A stretch of 64,000 nt of DNA from Bacteroides ihuae (GTDB taxonomy: Bacteria; Bacteroidota; Bacteroidia; Bacteroidales; Bacteroidaceae). The translations under genes and the position numbers were made by a program. The DNA lies in the NCBI RefSeq assembly GCF_900104585.1, contig NZ_FNVX01000006.1, positions 248,001 through 312,000 of the forward strand, read 5' to 3'. Under the pieces are notes generated by a model that was not told where the DNA came from, did not search any database, and worked only from the letters and a program-made list of their open reading frames with translations. Shown piece after piece: positions 9,393-18,327 of the stretch (position 1 is its first letter; each line of letters begins with the position of its first letter).

Positions 9393-10610
9393 TTATTTAG
9401 TGAGTTTACAACCAGCTCGTTGCAAGCGTTCCCACTCTAAGCTAGCCATAATAAAAGGCGATACAGCTTTAGCATCATTGCTACGAATGGTTTCATTGAT
9501 ATAATAATTATAATCTCCCGAACGATAGTTTTTTCCTCCAAGTCCGGCAACTGCACATGCCTTTGTGATATTTACAAGTCCATCTTTATCTACTTCTATG
9601 AAATTTGTCAATATCCCCTTATACCCTTTTATGGCTACTTCCAGATAAGACTGATCAATATATCCCATACGCACAGCTTTAAACAGTGTATAGACAAACA
9701 TGGTAGAACAAGAAGATTCCAGATAATTGCCTTTATCACCACTCTTGTCGAGTACCTGATACCAAAGTCCGGTTGCTGGGTCTTGCAACCTCTTCACTTG
9801 GGTAGCGATATTATTAAGTATCACCAGCATTGAATCACGCCCGGCTTCGTGCTTAGGAATAAAATCAAGAGCATCGACGAAGGCCATGGCATACCATCCC
9901 ATTGCGCGTCCCCAGCTATGAGCTGACTGCCCCGTAACCGGATCGGCCCACTTCTCTTTACGACTAACATCACAAGCATGACGATACAGTCCGTTTTTAG
10001 GGTCATAAGTATGACGAGCTACAGTAAGAAATTGATTGATAACATCTTTATAATCTTGCGGACGATTATTGCGAAATGCATATTCTGCATAAAAGGGGCT
10101 TCCCATATATAAACCATCTAACCACATCTGGTTAGGATAAATCTTTTTGTGCCAGAAACCGCCATCCGCATTACGGGGATGCGTATCAAGCTGACTTCTG
10201 AGCAAATCGATTGCTTTCTTATATTTTTCATCTTTCGACTGCTCGTAAATGCGAAAAAGAAATTTACCGGAGTTCAAGCGATCGATATTATATTCTTCTA
10301 ACTTATAAGTTTTAATGCTGCCTTCTTTGTTAATCATCGTATCGGCATAAGCCAAAGCATAATCATAGATTTTCTTGTCGCCATAAGCATCATACACATC
10401 GAGCATGGCTTGAAGTTCCAGTCCATGACAATAATCCCACTTCAGGCTGGTTTGAAAATCAAGTTGCCATGATTCCGGACAACGAACCATCTCCGACTGA
10501 ACCATGCGAACAGACCATGGAGACTGATCATTCACCATTTGAGCATTCAATTGTAAAGAGCAAAAAAACGCCCCAACAAGAAGTAACTTATAAAGCTGTT
10601 TATTCATCAT
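9393..10610 (-). CDS. GH105 unsaturated rhamnogalacturonyl hydrolase
   Basis: Cleaves the unsaturated uronic acid left at the non-reducing end by pectate or rhamnogalacturonan lyases. The 405-residue protein has a signal peptide (LLVGAFFCSLQLNAQ), suggesting a periplasmic site. Family landmarks include MWLDGLYMGSPFYAEYA with the candidate catalytic Asp165, and SWGRAMGWYAMAFVDAL, the helix lining the active site of (alpha/alpha)6-barrel YteR-type enzymes. Length is typical. It is first of the GH105-CE8-CE8 operon and divergent from the MFS uronate importer. The activity points to lyase-generated products, although no lyase is in the window. Confidence 0.9.
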   Translation of the reverse strand: MMNKQLYKLLLVGAFFCSLQLNAQMVNDQSPWSVRMVQSEMVRCPESWQLDFQTSLKWDYCHGLELQAMLDVYDAYGDKKIYDYALAYADTMINKEGSIKTYKLEEYNIDRLNSGKFLFRIYEQSKDEKYKKAIDLLRSQLDTHPRNADGGFWHKKIYPNQMWLDGLYMGSPFYAEYAFRNNRPQDYKDVINQFLTVARHTYDPKNGLYRHACDVSRKEKWADPVTGQSAHSWGRAMGWYAMAFVDALDFIPKHEAGRDSMLVILNNIATQVKRLQDPATGLWYQVLDKSGDKGNYLESSCSTMFVYTLFKAVRMGYIDQSYLEVAIKGYKGILTNFIEVDKDGLVNITKACAVAGLGGKNYRSGDYNYYINETIRSNDAKAVSPFIMASLEWERLQRAGCKLTK

Positions 10611-10649
10611 TTGTTTTTGTATTTAGGTAATAGATTTATTGTAATCAGA

Positions 10650-10657
10650 CAAAGATA
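10650..10657 (-). promoter_or_regulatory. -7 box upstream of the GH105 operon
   Basis: TATCTTTG on the minus strand fits TAnnTTTG and sits about 40 bp before the GH105 start. No good -33 box was found at the expected distance, so this is only a candidate. Confidence 0.4.
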
Positions 10658-10804
10658 ACAAGTCTTTTTTGAAGAACTGTGCAAAATTCGATTGAAAAGG
10701 TGGATATTTTATCCTTTCCGTGTTCGCAAACGATTTTAGGGTCAATTTGGGCTAATTCGCTACTATTCGGTCAATTTATGCACTAAATTAAGCAATTTTT
10801 ATAG

Positions 10805-10834
10805 TTGACTTACATCAAATTATGCGTATTTTTG
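10805..10834 (+). promoter_or_regulatory. Promoter of the uronate-type MFS importer
   Basis: TTG (10805-10807), a 19-bp spacer and TATTTTTG (10827-10834) fit the Bacteroides consensus exactly. Transcription should begin near 10840. This rules out the in-frame ATG at 10822 and supports the start at 10873. Confidence 0.65.
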
Positions 10835-10872
10835 GCATCAAATTAAAACTATATAATTCTAAATTGATTATC

Positions 10873-12336
10873 ATGAGCACATTTCAGAAAGTAAATGAGA
10901 AAATGACTAATTACAGATGGACCATCTGTACTATATTGTTTTTTGCCACTACAGTTAATTACCTTGATCGGCAAGTCTTGTCATTAACATGGAAAGACTT
11001 CATCGCCCCTGAATTCCACTGGACTAATGATGACTACGGAAATATAACATCTCTGTTCTCTCTCATGTATGCGTTCAGCATGCTTTTTGCCGGCCGCATT
11101 GTCGATTGGTTGGATACTAAAAAAGGATTCCTTTGGGCTATCGGTATATGGTCATTGGGTGCATGCCTTCATGCTTTCTGTGGAATCGCAACTTCAGGTA
11201 TCACTACCGGACACTGGCTTGTAGGTTTCGAAGGCGCCAAAGAAGCCATCCAAACAGTAGGAGATGCTTCTATCATTGTAACAGTGAGCGTTACCTTATT
11301 TATTTTTGCTCGTTTTGTACTTGCTCTTGGTGAAGCGGGAAACTTCCCTGCCGCCATCAAAGCCACTGCAGAATATTTCCCCAAAAAAGACAGAGCATTA
11401 TCCACAAGTATATTTAATGCCGGAGCTACAGTTGGTGCATTGGCTGCACCTGTTACCATCCCTCTCATTGCAAAAAACTATGGCTGGGAAATGGCTTTCA
11501 TCATTATTGGTGCACTGGGTTTCATCTGGATGGGCTTCTGGGTCTTCATTTACAAGAAACCGGAAGTACATCCTAAGGTTAATTCAGCTGAATTAACTTA
11601 TATCCAACAAGATAAGGACGATGCTTCTATATCATACGATGGAAATCCTATCAAGTTTCAACGTAAACTCTCTTTTGTCGAGTGTTTTAAGTTCAAACAG
11701 ACATGGGCATTTGCCTTCGGTAAATTCATGACTGATGGAGTTTGGTGGTTCTTCCTGTTCTGGACTCCGGCATACCTAAGTTCTGTTTACGGAATGAAAT
11801 CATCTGATCCGGAAAGCCAGCTAGCACTCTTTGTGCTTTACGCTATAACCCTGCTTTCAATTATCGGTGGATGGCTACCCTCTTACTTCATTGATAAAAA
11901 AGGAATGAATCCATATGCCGGTCGCATGCGTTCAATGTTAATCTTCGCATTCTTACCATTGTTGGCTCTTGCTGCTCAACCACTAGGCCACTTAAGCTAC
12001 TGGTTCCCTACGATCATTATCGGTATTGCAGGTGCTGCGCATCAGGCTTGGTCTGCAAATATCTTTTCTACTGTAGGTGACATGTTTCCTAAGTCGGCTA
12101 TTGCCACCATAACAGGTATTGGTGGTATGGCAGGTGGTGTTGGCTCATACCTTATTAATAAAGGATCGGGACTTCTTTTTGATCATGCAGAAACAACAGG
12201 CATGAAATTCATGGGCTTCGAAGGTATTGAATCGGGATATTTCATCATCTTCTCTATCTGTGCCGTAGCCTATCTTATCGGTTGGGTTGTTATGAAAACG
12301 TTGGTTCCCAAATACCAACCTATTGTTATAGACTAA
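10873..12336 (+). CDS. MFS transporter, hexuronate (ExuT-like) family
   Basis: An inner-membrane symporter of the anion:cation symporter group, which imports galacturonate, glucuronate or related acids. Seen in the sequence: NYLDRQVLSLTW in the first helix (NYLDR is typical of ExuT-like proteins), about 12 hydrophobic segments, and GEAGNFPAAIKATAEYFPKKDRA, the conserved loop of this family. Starting at 10873 (MSTFQK) gives 487 residues; an ATG 51 bp upstream lies inside the promoter and is rejected. It is transcribed away from the GH105-pectinesterase operon, so it likely imports the monomeric uronic acids or short products they release. A strong terminator follows. Confidence 0.9.
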   Translation: MSTFQKVNEKMTNYRWTICTILFFATTVNYLDRQVLSLTWKDFIAPEFHWTNDDYGNITSLFSLMYAFSMLFAGRIVDWLDTKKGFLWAIGIWSLGACLHAFCGIATSGITTGHWLVGFEGAKEAIQTVGDASIIVTVSVTLFIFARFVLALGEAGNFPAAIKATAEYFPKKDRALSTSIFNAGATVGALAAPVTIPLIAKNYGWEMAFIIIGALGFIWMGFWVFIYKKPEVHPKVNSAELTYIQQDKDDASISYDGNPIKFQRKLSFVECFKFKQTWAFAFGKFMTDGVWWFFLFWTPAYLSSVYGMKSSDPESQLALFVLYAITLLSIIGGWLPSYFIDKKGMNPYAGRMRSMLIFAFLPLLALAAQPLGHLSYWFPTIIIGIAGAAHQAWSANIFSTVGDMFPKSAIATITGIGGMAGGVGSYLINKGSGLLFDHAETTGMKFMGFEGIESGYFIIFSICAVAYLIGWVVMKTLVPKYQPIVID

Positions 12337-12359
12337 TAGAATTAAATAGATTTTATCTG

Positions 12360-12409
12360 AAAAGCCTCTGCAACTCTTAATAGAGTTTGCAGAGGCTTTT
12401 CTTTTTTTT
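12360..12409 (+). terminator. Intrinsic terminator after the MFS gene
   Basis: The stem AAAAGCCTCTGCAA pairs with TTTGCAGAGGCTTTT and is followed by a T-rich tract, about 24 bp after the stop codon. Confidence 0.8.
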
Positions 12410-12584
12410 ATTGCTTCCTTTAATTACATGATATAAAGAGACCATTCAATAAGAGACAAATAGAAATAGTTCCTACATCGGCTTTAGAAGCTATTATTCC
12501 CCTTCTTTACATACTAGAATGACCCAAAAAGCTATGTTCCAAAGTCTTTGCAGTTGCTTTATAAAAGATAAATAGGAGCTGGAA

Positions 12585-12628
12585 GTTACCAAAAAAGCCC
12601 TTTCTCGCGAAAGGGCTTTTTTGGTAAC
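12585..12628. repeat. Perfect 19-bp inverted repeat (bidirectional hairpin)
   Basis: GTTACCAAAAAAGCCCTTT and its exact complement flank a 6-base loop (CTCGCG). The A/T runs inside the arms would give a T tract on either strand, so it may terminate transcription from both sides of this 465-bp gene-free gap. The rest of the gap (12337-12802) holds the terminator at 12360 and the small-RNA candidate at 12667-12737; I see nothing else in it. Confidence 0.7.
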
Positions 12629-12666
12629 TCTTCTCTAAACAAATAAAGAAGAAGTGACAATAAGAC

Positions 12667-12737
12667 AAAAAAAAGGGAAGTCTCACGACTTCCACAATTC
12701 TTCTAACCTTAAATCTAAATCTCTATGAAAAAAACGT
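12667..12737 (-). ncRNA. Candidate small RNA of about 70 nt with its own promoter and terminator
   Basis: On the minus strand a -7 box TATCTTTG (12749-12742) is followed by about 45 nt of unstructured A/T-rich sequence. Then comes the hairpin GGAAGT-loop-ACTTCC (12676-12693) and eight T residues (12674-12667). Promoter, short body and intrinsic terminator in this order suggest a stand-alone small RNA. It could also be the 3' end of the helicase transcript, whose stop is at 12803. No protein frame on this strand explains it. I could not place a -33 box at good spacing. Confidence 0.45.
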
Positions 12738-12802
12738 ATTGCAAAGATATGGGTTTGAAGCATACAAAAGTGTTAACAAACTGCATAAAGAAAGAATAAA
12801 AA

Positions 12803-15800
12803 CTAATATGTGCCTATTTTTGTCAAAGCAACTTTAGTAGTTATAAAATCCAGCAGTTTATCGTATATCGGATTCTGACAAAGCAGGCACTGAACGCCCG
12901 TTAAGAACATCTGTTTCCTTGCACGCGTTAAGGCAACGTTCAACTTCCGATCTATCAAAATGCCATCTTCTTCAAGGATATTGGAGACAAAATGTAACTG
13001 ATAAGCACGGTTTACGCAAAAAGAATAAATTATAACATCACGTTCACTTCCTTGAAAGCGTTCGACTGTATCAACCAAGATATTCCTCAAAACCGGAATA
13101 TCTAATTGACAGATTTGTTTTTTTATTAAAGCAATCTGACTACGGTATGGAGTGATTATGCCTAAAGTATAATCGGGATTAAAAGAAGTGCCATATTGCT
13201 CAAAGACCTTAACGGCCAACTGTGCACAGATCAATGCCTCAGAATGATTCACCTTGACGGAGGAACCTTCCAATTGAGCCATTGATGGAAGATATGCAAT
13301 ACGTTGTGTCATTAGGGGGCTCAATGCGTCCTGAATCAAATGAGGAGATGCCGTCAGTTCATCAATCTGGTGAGCCAGCCCAACAGGCTTCAGTAGCCCT
13401 CCATAAAAAGTTTTATTAGGGAAGAGAGCTATCGCAGGATTCATACGCCCTTGCCGGCAAAGCTGATCAAAAGCATTGGAGCTCACACTGCGATCAAAAT
13501 CTAGCGCTGCAACCTGACCGCTTACTGTACGATAAAGGCGTTCGAACAGCGAATCTCTCAAGTTTGTCAAGCCGATGGCAAGCAGTGCCTCATCGTATAT
13601 CTGAGATTGAGTAGAGTTTTGTTGCACTACGGCAGGGAGCTGCTTATGGTCGCCTATGAGAATAAACTTGCCAACAGCATTGACCCCATTTTCTCTTCGT
13701 GCACACAAGATGCCTAGTAATTGGGGCTCAAGTATTTGTGTGGCTTCGTCCACAATAGCGACATCAAAACTCTTCAGCTGAAATAGTTCCGGTTTATTGG
13801 CTACAGAAGCCACCGTACCAACAAAGATGCGACAATTTTTCATTCGATGCGCAACTTCCGAACGGCGACTGCATACTGCCAACTCATTTTCAATAAGGTG
13901 CTTTCGATAAGCGGGTTCACAAGCCAACTCGTTGCCGATACGTATGAAATCAACTTCAGGGGTGATAGATGAAAGCGCCTTGCATATTTCATCCACCGCA
14001 CGGTTCGTATATGCCAATAAAAGTATCTGAGCATCAGGAGTCTGATGAAAAGCCTCCACCATCAATCGTAATGCACGCGATGTTTTACCCGTTCCAGGAG
14101 GGCCTACCAATAAGAAGTAATCTTTGGCTGCCTTTGCTTTCAACACCACACGACTAAAATCATCCGCCGCATTAGCTATAGTCTCATCGTAAGATTTATC
14201 AAAGTCCGGCTGCCGCTGAGAAAGAAGCAAATCTCGACGATCTTTATTAGCAGAGGCAAAAGTAGCCAGACCCAGATACATACCTCGAAAAGCGGTATCC
14301 ATCACGTCATGCTCTATTGCATAAAGGCTTTCAGGAGGAAGCACTGACGGATTCTGTTGGGTTGCTCTCAATCGAAGTTTTATTTCAGCGTCCGTTATGC
14401 TCTCAATGTTTCCTTTGAACACCATCTTATTAGTCACATTGTCAGCATCCGAGTTGCGTTCGTAAAGTACCACCGCATCACCTTGACGGAAGTTAGGTAA
14501 AGCTTCTTCGGTTTCAGTCGTTTGCTCTTCATCCGGTATGGACAATGTAAGAGAAGCTTTATGTTCATCAGTAGCACGATTAGTCTTTATTCTCAGATCA
14601 TAAAGAATCTCCCCTGCTTCTCGTTTCTCAGCCAAAGAAGAGAGCCACAGCGAAGCCGCTCCTGTCCGTCCTTCATAATCCACATCACCTGACTTGGCCG
14701 TGTACTGCTCTTTGGTGATGAAATTATATAGCACATAATAGTAATTTCGCTCCAAAGTAGTCAAGCTGTTCAATTTTTCTTTGAATTGAGCAATAGACGG
14801 AAAGAGGTATTGTTCCCAAAATCGTCCTTTCAGCTTCTTCTCATTTAAAGTTTCCGGATTAATCTGAGCAAGCATGTCCGCTGTAAATTCAGCATTATTA
14901 TGCAACTGCACACCAAATTCGTTGGCTACGATACGATTTCTCAAATCAATCGTCCGCCTCACCATTGCCCACGAAGAGCGAGCGGGATAGAGTAACGGGT
15001 AGCGGGTATAAAGAAGGTATGGGCGCACTTTGCGATGATCCACTCCCATAGAGTATTGCAGCACAGCCTGATAGAGCAACATCTGAACCTTATTGTTTTC
15101 TTTCGGCTCCACCTTCCCCCGGATAGAGTATTCATCGGCTTTGCCCGATTTCATTTCAATGAAAGAGAGCATGTCTCGCTGCATATAATCGAGCCTACCT
15201 TGCAAACCCAACGCCTCGCAGATATAAGAAGGCTCCAATACGGCATCGGTTTTATCCAGTTCATATCCGGAGGTATGAAACGTTTCAGTAACCACCCGAC
15301 GGATATGATCAAAATGCATTTTGCAGTCTGCGAAGAATTGACGTTCCTTTTCCTTATCCGCCAAGTCTCGACACGCTGCCAACTCTATAGGATAGCGTTG
15401 AAAAGCTTTTTTCATGCAAGTGCCATAATCCACTTCCTCATCAGTATGAATCCATTCATCGAGAAAAAGGTTGGCTATGTTTCCCAACAAAAGTGGACGA
15501 GCATTATCGATGGGTTGCAGTTTACTCAACAGGTAATTGGCCGGATGATGCCCATAATCTCGATAACACTCTGCCAGCGAACTGATATCAATCAAATAAT
15601 CGGGCTCAAGAACGATAAAGGAGGGAGTAAGAATACCTTTTTCATCTATGGAAACATCCAGCAGATTAAGCTGTGCGTGTTGCCAAAGCAATTTACAGGT
15701 TTCAGCAAATTCCTCGTTTACTTGTGCTACATGATAACGCACGCGCAAAGGTTCTTCAGCAATCGTATCCGAAGGGAGAACATATAAATAGGTATCATCA

Positions 15801-16249
15801 GCATGTTGAAAACAAACACGCATTCGCTGTACCTTCTTGTTGCCGATGAATGGAGAGACTAAATAAGTAGCATCGACTTTAGGAAGCAGTGCATAAAGCT
15901 CCCGTGGAATATCCTGCCCGGATATCTTTCTCAGCAAAAAGGCTAAGGTCTTCGCATCACGAAAAAGATTCTCACGTGTAGGAATTCCTTGCTTATTTAA
16001 AATGGAGTTGGAAGTGAGTCGGAACGTATGCAAACGGTTCTGCTCACTGATATCAAGACCTACTCGTACTGCCAGAAAACTAATTCGGGCAGACAAGTCG
16101 GTCATTTGCAGACTTTCATCTTGCATCTCTTTGCGGCAAACACGTTCCAGCATATCGCGCATTTGTTTGTAGCGTATGGCAAGTGGTGTTTCTTCAGCCT
16201 TGCATAGCGCAAGAAGTATGTCAAAGTATTCTTTTACCTCATCAATCAT
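12803..16249 (-). CDS. Superfamily 1 helicase fused to a PD-(D/E)XK nuclease (Dna2/UPF1-like)
   Basis: A 1148-residue cytoplasmic DNA-processing enzyme. The N-terminal half has a Cas4/RecB-type nuclease motif near residues 350-385 (LDYMQRDMLSFIEMKSGK, then the motif-IV region KVQMLLYQAVLQYS). The C-terminal half is an SF1B helicase: Walker A GPPGTGKT (about residue 715), Walker B VAIVDEATQ, motif III LIGDHKQLPAV, motif V DTVERFQGSERDVI and motif VI VALTRARKQ. The order nuclease-helicase is that of Dna2. It lies 32 bp downstream of the AraC/GyrI-like gene on the same strand. A role in DNA repair is likely; a defence role cannot be excluded, but no defence partner is nearby. Confidence 0.88.
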   Translation of the reverse strand: MIDEVKEYFDILLALCKAEETPLAIRYKQMRDMLERVCRKEMQDESLQMTDLSARISFLAVRVGLDISEQNRLHTFRLTSNSILNKQGIPTRENLFRDAKTLAFLLRKISGQDIPRELYALLPKVDATYLVSPFIGNKKVQRMRVCFQHADDTYLYVLPSDTIAEEPLRVRYHVAQVNEEFAETCKLLWQHAQLNLLDVSIDEKGILTPSFIVLEPDYLIDISSLAECYRDYGHHPANYLLSKLQPIDNARPLLLGNIANLFLDEWIHTDEEVDYGTCMKKAFQRYPIELAACRDLADKEKERQFFADCKMHFDHIRRVVTETFHTSGYELDKTDAVLEPSYICEALGLQGRLDYMQRDMLSFIEMKSGKADEYSIRGKVEPKENNKVQMLLYQAVLQYSMGVDHRKVRPYLLYTRYPLLYPARSSWAMVRRTIDLRNRIVANEFGVQLHNNAEFTADMLAQINPETLNEKKLKGRFWEQYLFPSIAQFKEKLNSLTTLERNYYYVLYNFITKEQYTAKSGDVDYEGRTGAASLWLSSLAEKREAGEILYDLRIKTNRATDEHKASLTLSIPDEEQTTETEEALPNFRQGDAVVLYERNSDADNVTNKMVFKGNIESITDAEIKLRLRATQQNPSVLPPESLYAIEHDVMDTAFRGMYLGLATFASANKDRRDLLLSQRQPDFDKSYDETIANAADDFSRVVLKAKAAKDYFLLVGPPGTGKTSRALRLMVEAFHQTPDAQILLLAYTNRAVDEICKALSSITPEVDFIRIGNELACEPAYRKHLIENELAVCSRRSEVAHRMKNCRIFVGTVASVANKPELFQLKSFDVAIVDEATQILEPQLLGILCARRENGVNAVGKFILIGDHKQLPAVVQQNSTQSQIYDEALLAIGLTNLRDSLFERLYRTVSGQVAALDFDRSVSSNAFDQLCRQGRMNPAIALFPNKTFYGGLLKPVGLAHQIDELTASPHLIQDALSPLMTQRIAYLPSMAQLEGSSVKVNHSEALICAQLAVKVFEQYGTSFNPDYTLGIITPYRSQIALIKKQICQLDIPVLRNILVDTVERFQGSERDVIIYSFCVNRAYQLHFVSNILEEDGILIDRKLNVALTRARKQMFLTGVQCLLCQNPIYDKLLDFITTKVALTKIGTY

Positions 16250-16281
16250 GTGGCAAAAGTAAAGAAAATATTTTCCTGTTC

Positions 16282-17142
16282 TTACTCTACAGGAATATAA
16301 ATCTCTGTTATCAGGTTCTCGGGAGCTGTGTCAGACGGATTGTTTACGTACTTCTCAAATACAGGGGAATTTACTACTCTAAATCCGTTATCCTGAACCA
16401 AACGGCCATAAACGGTGTCATAAACAGCAGACAGATTTGAATAAGGCCCTTTATAGCGAAATATAGCATACTTTCCACCCGGAATCTCTTTCACTCCAAC
16501 TTCACCTTTCGCCTTGGCTGATTTAGAAAGCGCAAGACAGATATCTGTACGAAGCTTATCTGATTCCGTTACTTTAGGATCATCATGATATACGCAAAGA
16601 TACTCTATGCAATTATCGGAAATAAGATTTTCTTCTTGAGCGAATTTAAAGAGCCTCCCCCAGGCACTAGCAAAATCAAGACCTTTATAATCCCCTGAAA
16701 GACGAATGTAAATAAGTTTTTTAGAAGTAATCTCTTTAACTTCTACACTAACATCAAGATTAGAATTTAATTCTACTTTTTTCATAATTGTATACTCTTT
16801 ATTGTTACGATATTCAATAGGTGAAATACCATAAAATTGCTTAAAGAGTTTCGACAAAGATGAAGGTGCATTATATCCGACCTGATAAGCAATATCACTA
16901 ATTGTCATATCAGTATAACGAAGCAATCGAGCCGCGGCCTCAATTCGCGTTCGAACAATAAATGCGCCGATAGGCTCACCCAAAAGAGCCTTCATGATCC
17001 GATGAAAATGAAAGGGAGAGAAGTTGGACATTTCTGCCAAAGAGCTTAAATCTATTTCCTCCCCCAGATGGTTGTTGATATACTCAACTACCACATTTAC
17101 ACATTTCAGGTATTCGTCTCTTGTCGATGTTCTTTGTTGCAT
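16282..17142 (-). CDS. AraC-family regulator with GyrI-like effector-binding domain
   Basis: A 286-residue transcription factor. Residues about 8-110 hold the two helix-turn-helix motifs of AraC proteins (IDLSSLAEMSNFSPFHFHRI and ISDIAYQVGYNAPSSLSKLF). Residues about 123-286 form a GyrI/SOUL-like ligand-binding domain (SVEVKEITSKKLIYIRLSGDY, GGKYAIFRYKGPYSNLSAVY). The architecture matches Rob/SoxS-like sensors of hydrophobic or toxic compounds. It is 66 bp downstream of tatC and 32 bp upstream of the helicase. Target genes cannot be told from the sequence. Confidence 0.88.
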   Translation of the reverse strand: MQQRTSTRDEYLKCVNVVVEYINNHLGEEIDLSSLAEMSNFSPFHFHRIMKALLGEPIGAFIVRTRIEAAARLLRYTDMTISDIAYQVGYNAPSSLSKLFKQFYGISPIEYRNNKEYTIMKKVELNSNLDVSVEVKEITSKKLIYIRLSGDYKGLDFASAWGRLFKFAQEENLISDNCIEYLCVYHDDPKVTESDKLRTDICLALSKSAKAKGEVGVKEIPGGKYAIFRYKGPYSNLSAVYDTVYGRLVQDNGFRVVNSPVFEKYVNNPSDTAPENLITEIYIPVE

Positions 17143-17208
17143 ACTTTTTGGTTATTTTTCACTCTGCAAAGGTAACGACAAACGATATACACGACTTGTC
17201 CTAAGTTG

Positions 17209-17997
17209 CTAACTTATAACTTTCTTATCTTTAATCAACAAAATGCTCAATTCATATAGAAGGCAAAGGGGAATAGCAACAACACTTAATGTGAAGGGAT
17301 CTCCCGTAGGAGTAATAATGGCTGCAACAGCTACAATAATGACAATAGCATGTTTACGGTACTTACGCAAAAAAGCCTTATTGACAACACCCATCAGTGA
17401 TAGCAACCATGCAACAAGAGGAAGTTCGAAAGCTAGCCCCATGCACAGTACCAGAACCATGAAATTATCGATGTAAGAGTTCAAAGAGATACGATTTTCA
17501 ATCTCCGCACTAAGTTCGTAAGTAGAAAGAAAACGTAACGTAAGTGGATAAACCATGAAATAGCCCACAAGTACTCCAATAAAAAACATGACCGTACCAA
17601 CACATAAGGCCCTCTTCACTCCTTTTTGTTCGTTGGGATACAATGCCGGACGAATAAAATTCCATATTTCAAAAAAGAGATAGGGCATAGCTGTTACTAC
17701 TGACATCCAAAAAGCAGTAGACATGTGAATGAAAAAGGGAGCAGCCAGATTGATATTAATAAGTTTAACTGAAAATTCCTTCGTGAAGAAATCATCAGTC
17801 AACTGCAACGACTCTCCCATGGATCGTAACAGCGAATAGAACACAAAATCATTGTGACAAGGCGCAAGTATTACATGATCGAACAGCCAAGGCATTGCGA
17901 TAAAATAACCCACAGCTAAAACAAACCATACTCCGAAAATACGAAAAAGAACACGTCGCAACTCGTCCAAATGATCCCAAAAGGTCATTTCGGCCAT
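17209..17997 (-). CDS. tatC: Twin-arginine translocase subunit TatC
   Basis: Core receptor of the Tat pathway, which exports folded proteins across the inner membrane. The 262-residue protein begins MAEMTFWDHLDELRRVLFRI, with the TatC-typical HLDELR motif. It has six predicted membrane spans and the conserved FFEIWNFIRPALYPNEQKG loop. It starts 2 bp after the tatA stop codon, so the two are translationally coupled. No tatB gene is adjacent, which fits a minimal TatAC system. Confidence 0.96.
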   Translation of the reverse strand: MAEMTFWDHLDELRRVLFRIFGVWFVLAVGYFIAMPWLFDHVILAPCHNDFVFYSLLRSMGESLQLTDDFFTKEFSVKLININLAAPFFIHMSTAFWMSVVTAMPYLFFEIWNFIRPALYPNEQKGVKRALCVGTVMFFIGVLVGYFMVYPLTLRFLSTYELSAEIENRISLNSYIDNFMVLVLCMGLAFELPLVAWLLSLMGVVNKAFLRKYRKHAIVIIVAVAAIITPTGDPFTLSVVAIPLCLLYELSILLIKDKKVIS

Positions 17998-17999
17998 TG

Positions 18000-18227
18000 T
18001 TACTCTTTCTTCTCGTTTGTTTCAGCAGGTTTTTCAACCTCATCCTTGGCTTTGTTTATTTCGTCTTTGGCTTCGTTTACTCCTTCTTTGAAGCTTTTCA
18101 CACCTTTACCAAGGCCTTTCATTAGTTCAGGAATTTTTTTCCCTCCAAACAACAAAAGTATAAGCAATGCCAGAATAATGAACTCTGATCCACTGGGCAG
18201 AAAGCCTAATAATAAATGGTTAACCAT
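18000..18227 (-). CDS. tatA: Twin-arginine translocase subunit TatA
   Basis: A 75-residue pore-forming Tat component: a short N-terminal segment, one membrane helix ([13 protein letters not shown]), the hinge [16 protein letters not shown] and a charged amphipathic C-terminus rich in Lys and Glu. An upstream in-frame ATG at 18263 would give 87 residues, but it lies immediately beside the -7 box of the promoter at 18265-18296, so the start at 18227 (MVNHLL) is chosen. It is cotranscribed with tatC. Confidence 0.93.
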   Translation of the reverse strand: MVNHLLLGFLPSGSEFIILALLILLLFGGKKIPELMKGLGKGVKSFKEGVNEAKDEINKAKDEVEKPAETNEKKE

Positions 18228-18264
18228 AAGTATGATAATTAGGTAATTAATTAAATAGTGCATA

Positions 18265-18296
18265 CAAAACTAAACAAAAGTCAGCACGCAGCCAAA
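18265..18296 (-). promoter_or_regulatory. Promoter of tatA-tatC
   Basis: On the minus strand TTTG (18296-18293), a 20-bp spacer and TAGTTTTG (18272-18265) fit the Bacteroides consensus. The predicted transcript start lies downstream of the ATG at 18263, which decides the tatA start. Confidence 0.65.
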
Positions 18297-18327
18297 GGTT
18301 TCCTCTTTTTAGTCTCTTTTTGTCAGA

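Noticed and set aside
10822..10872. Longer MFS protein starting at 10822
   Set aside because: The ATG lies between the -33 and -7 boxes of a near-perfect promoter.
12725..12799. A 24-codon plus-strand frame starting ATGAAAAAAACG
   Set aside because: It lies opposite the -7 box and body of the small-RNA candidate, has no promoter and no recognisable features.
15035..15787. A 250-codon plus-strand frame opposite the helicase
   Set aside because: It is antisense to the conserved nuclease region and has no recognisable domain.
18228..18263. Longer TatA starting at 18263
   Set aside because: That ATG directly follows the -7 box and would lie upstream of the transcript start.
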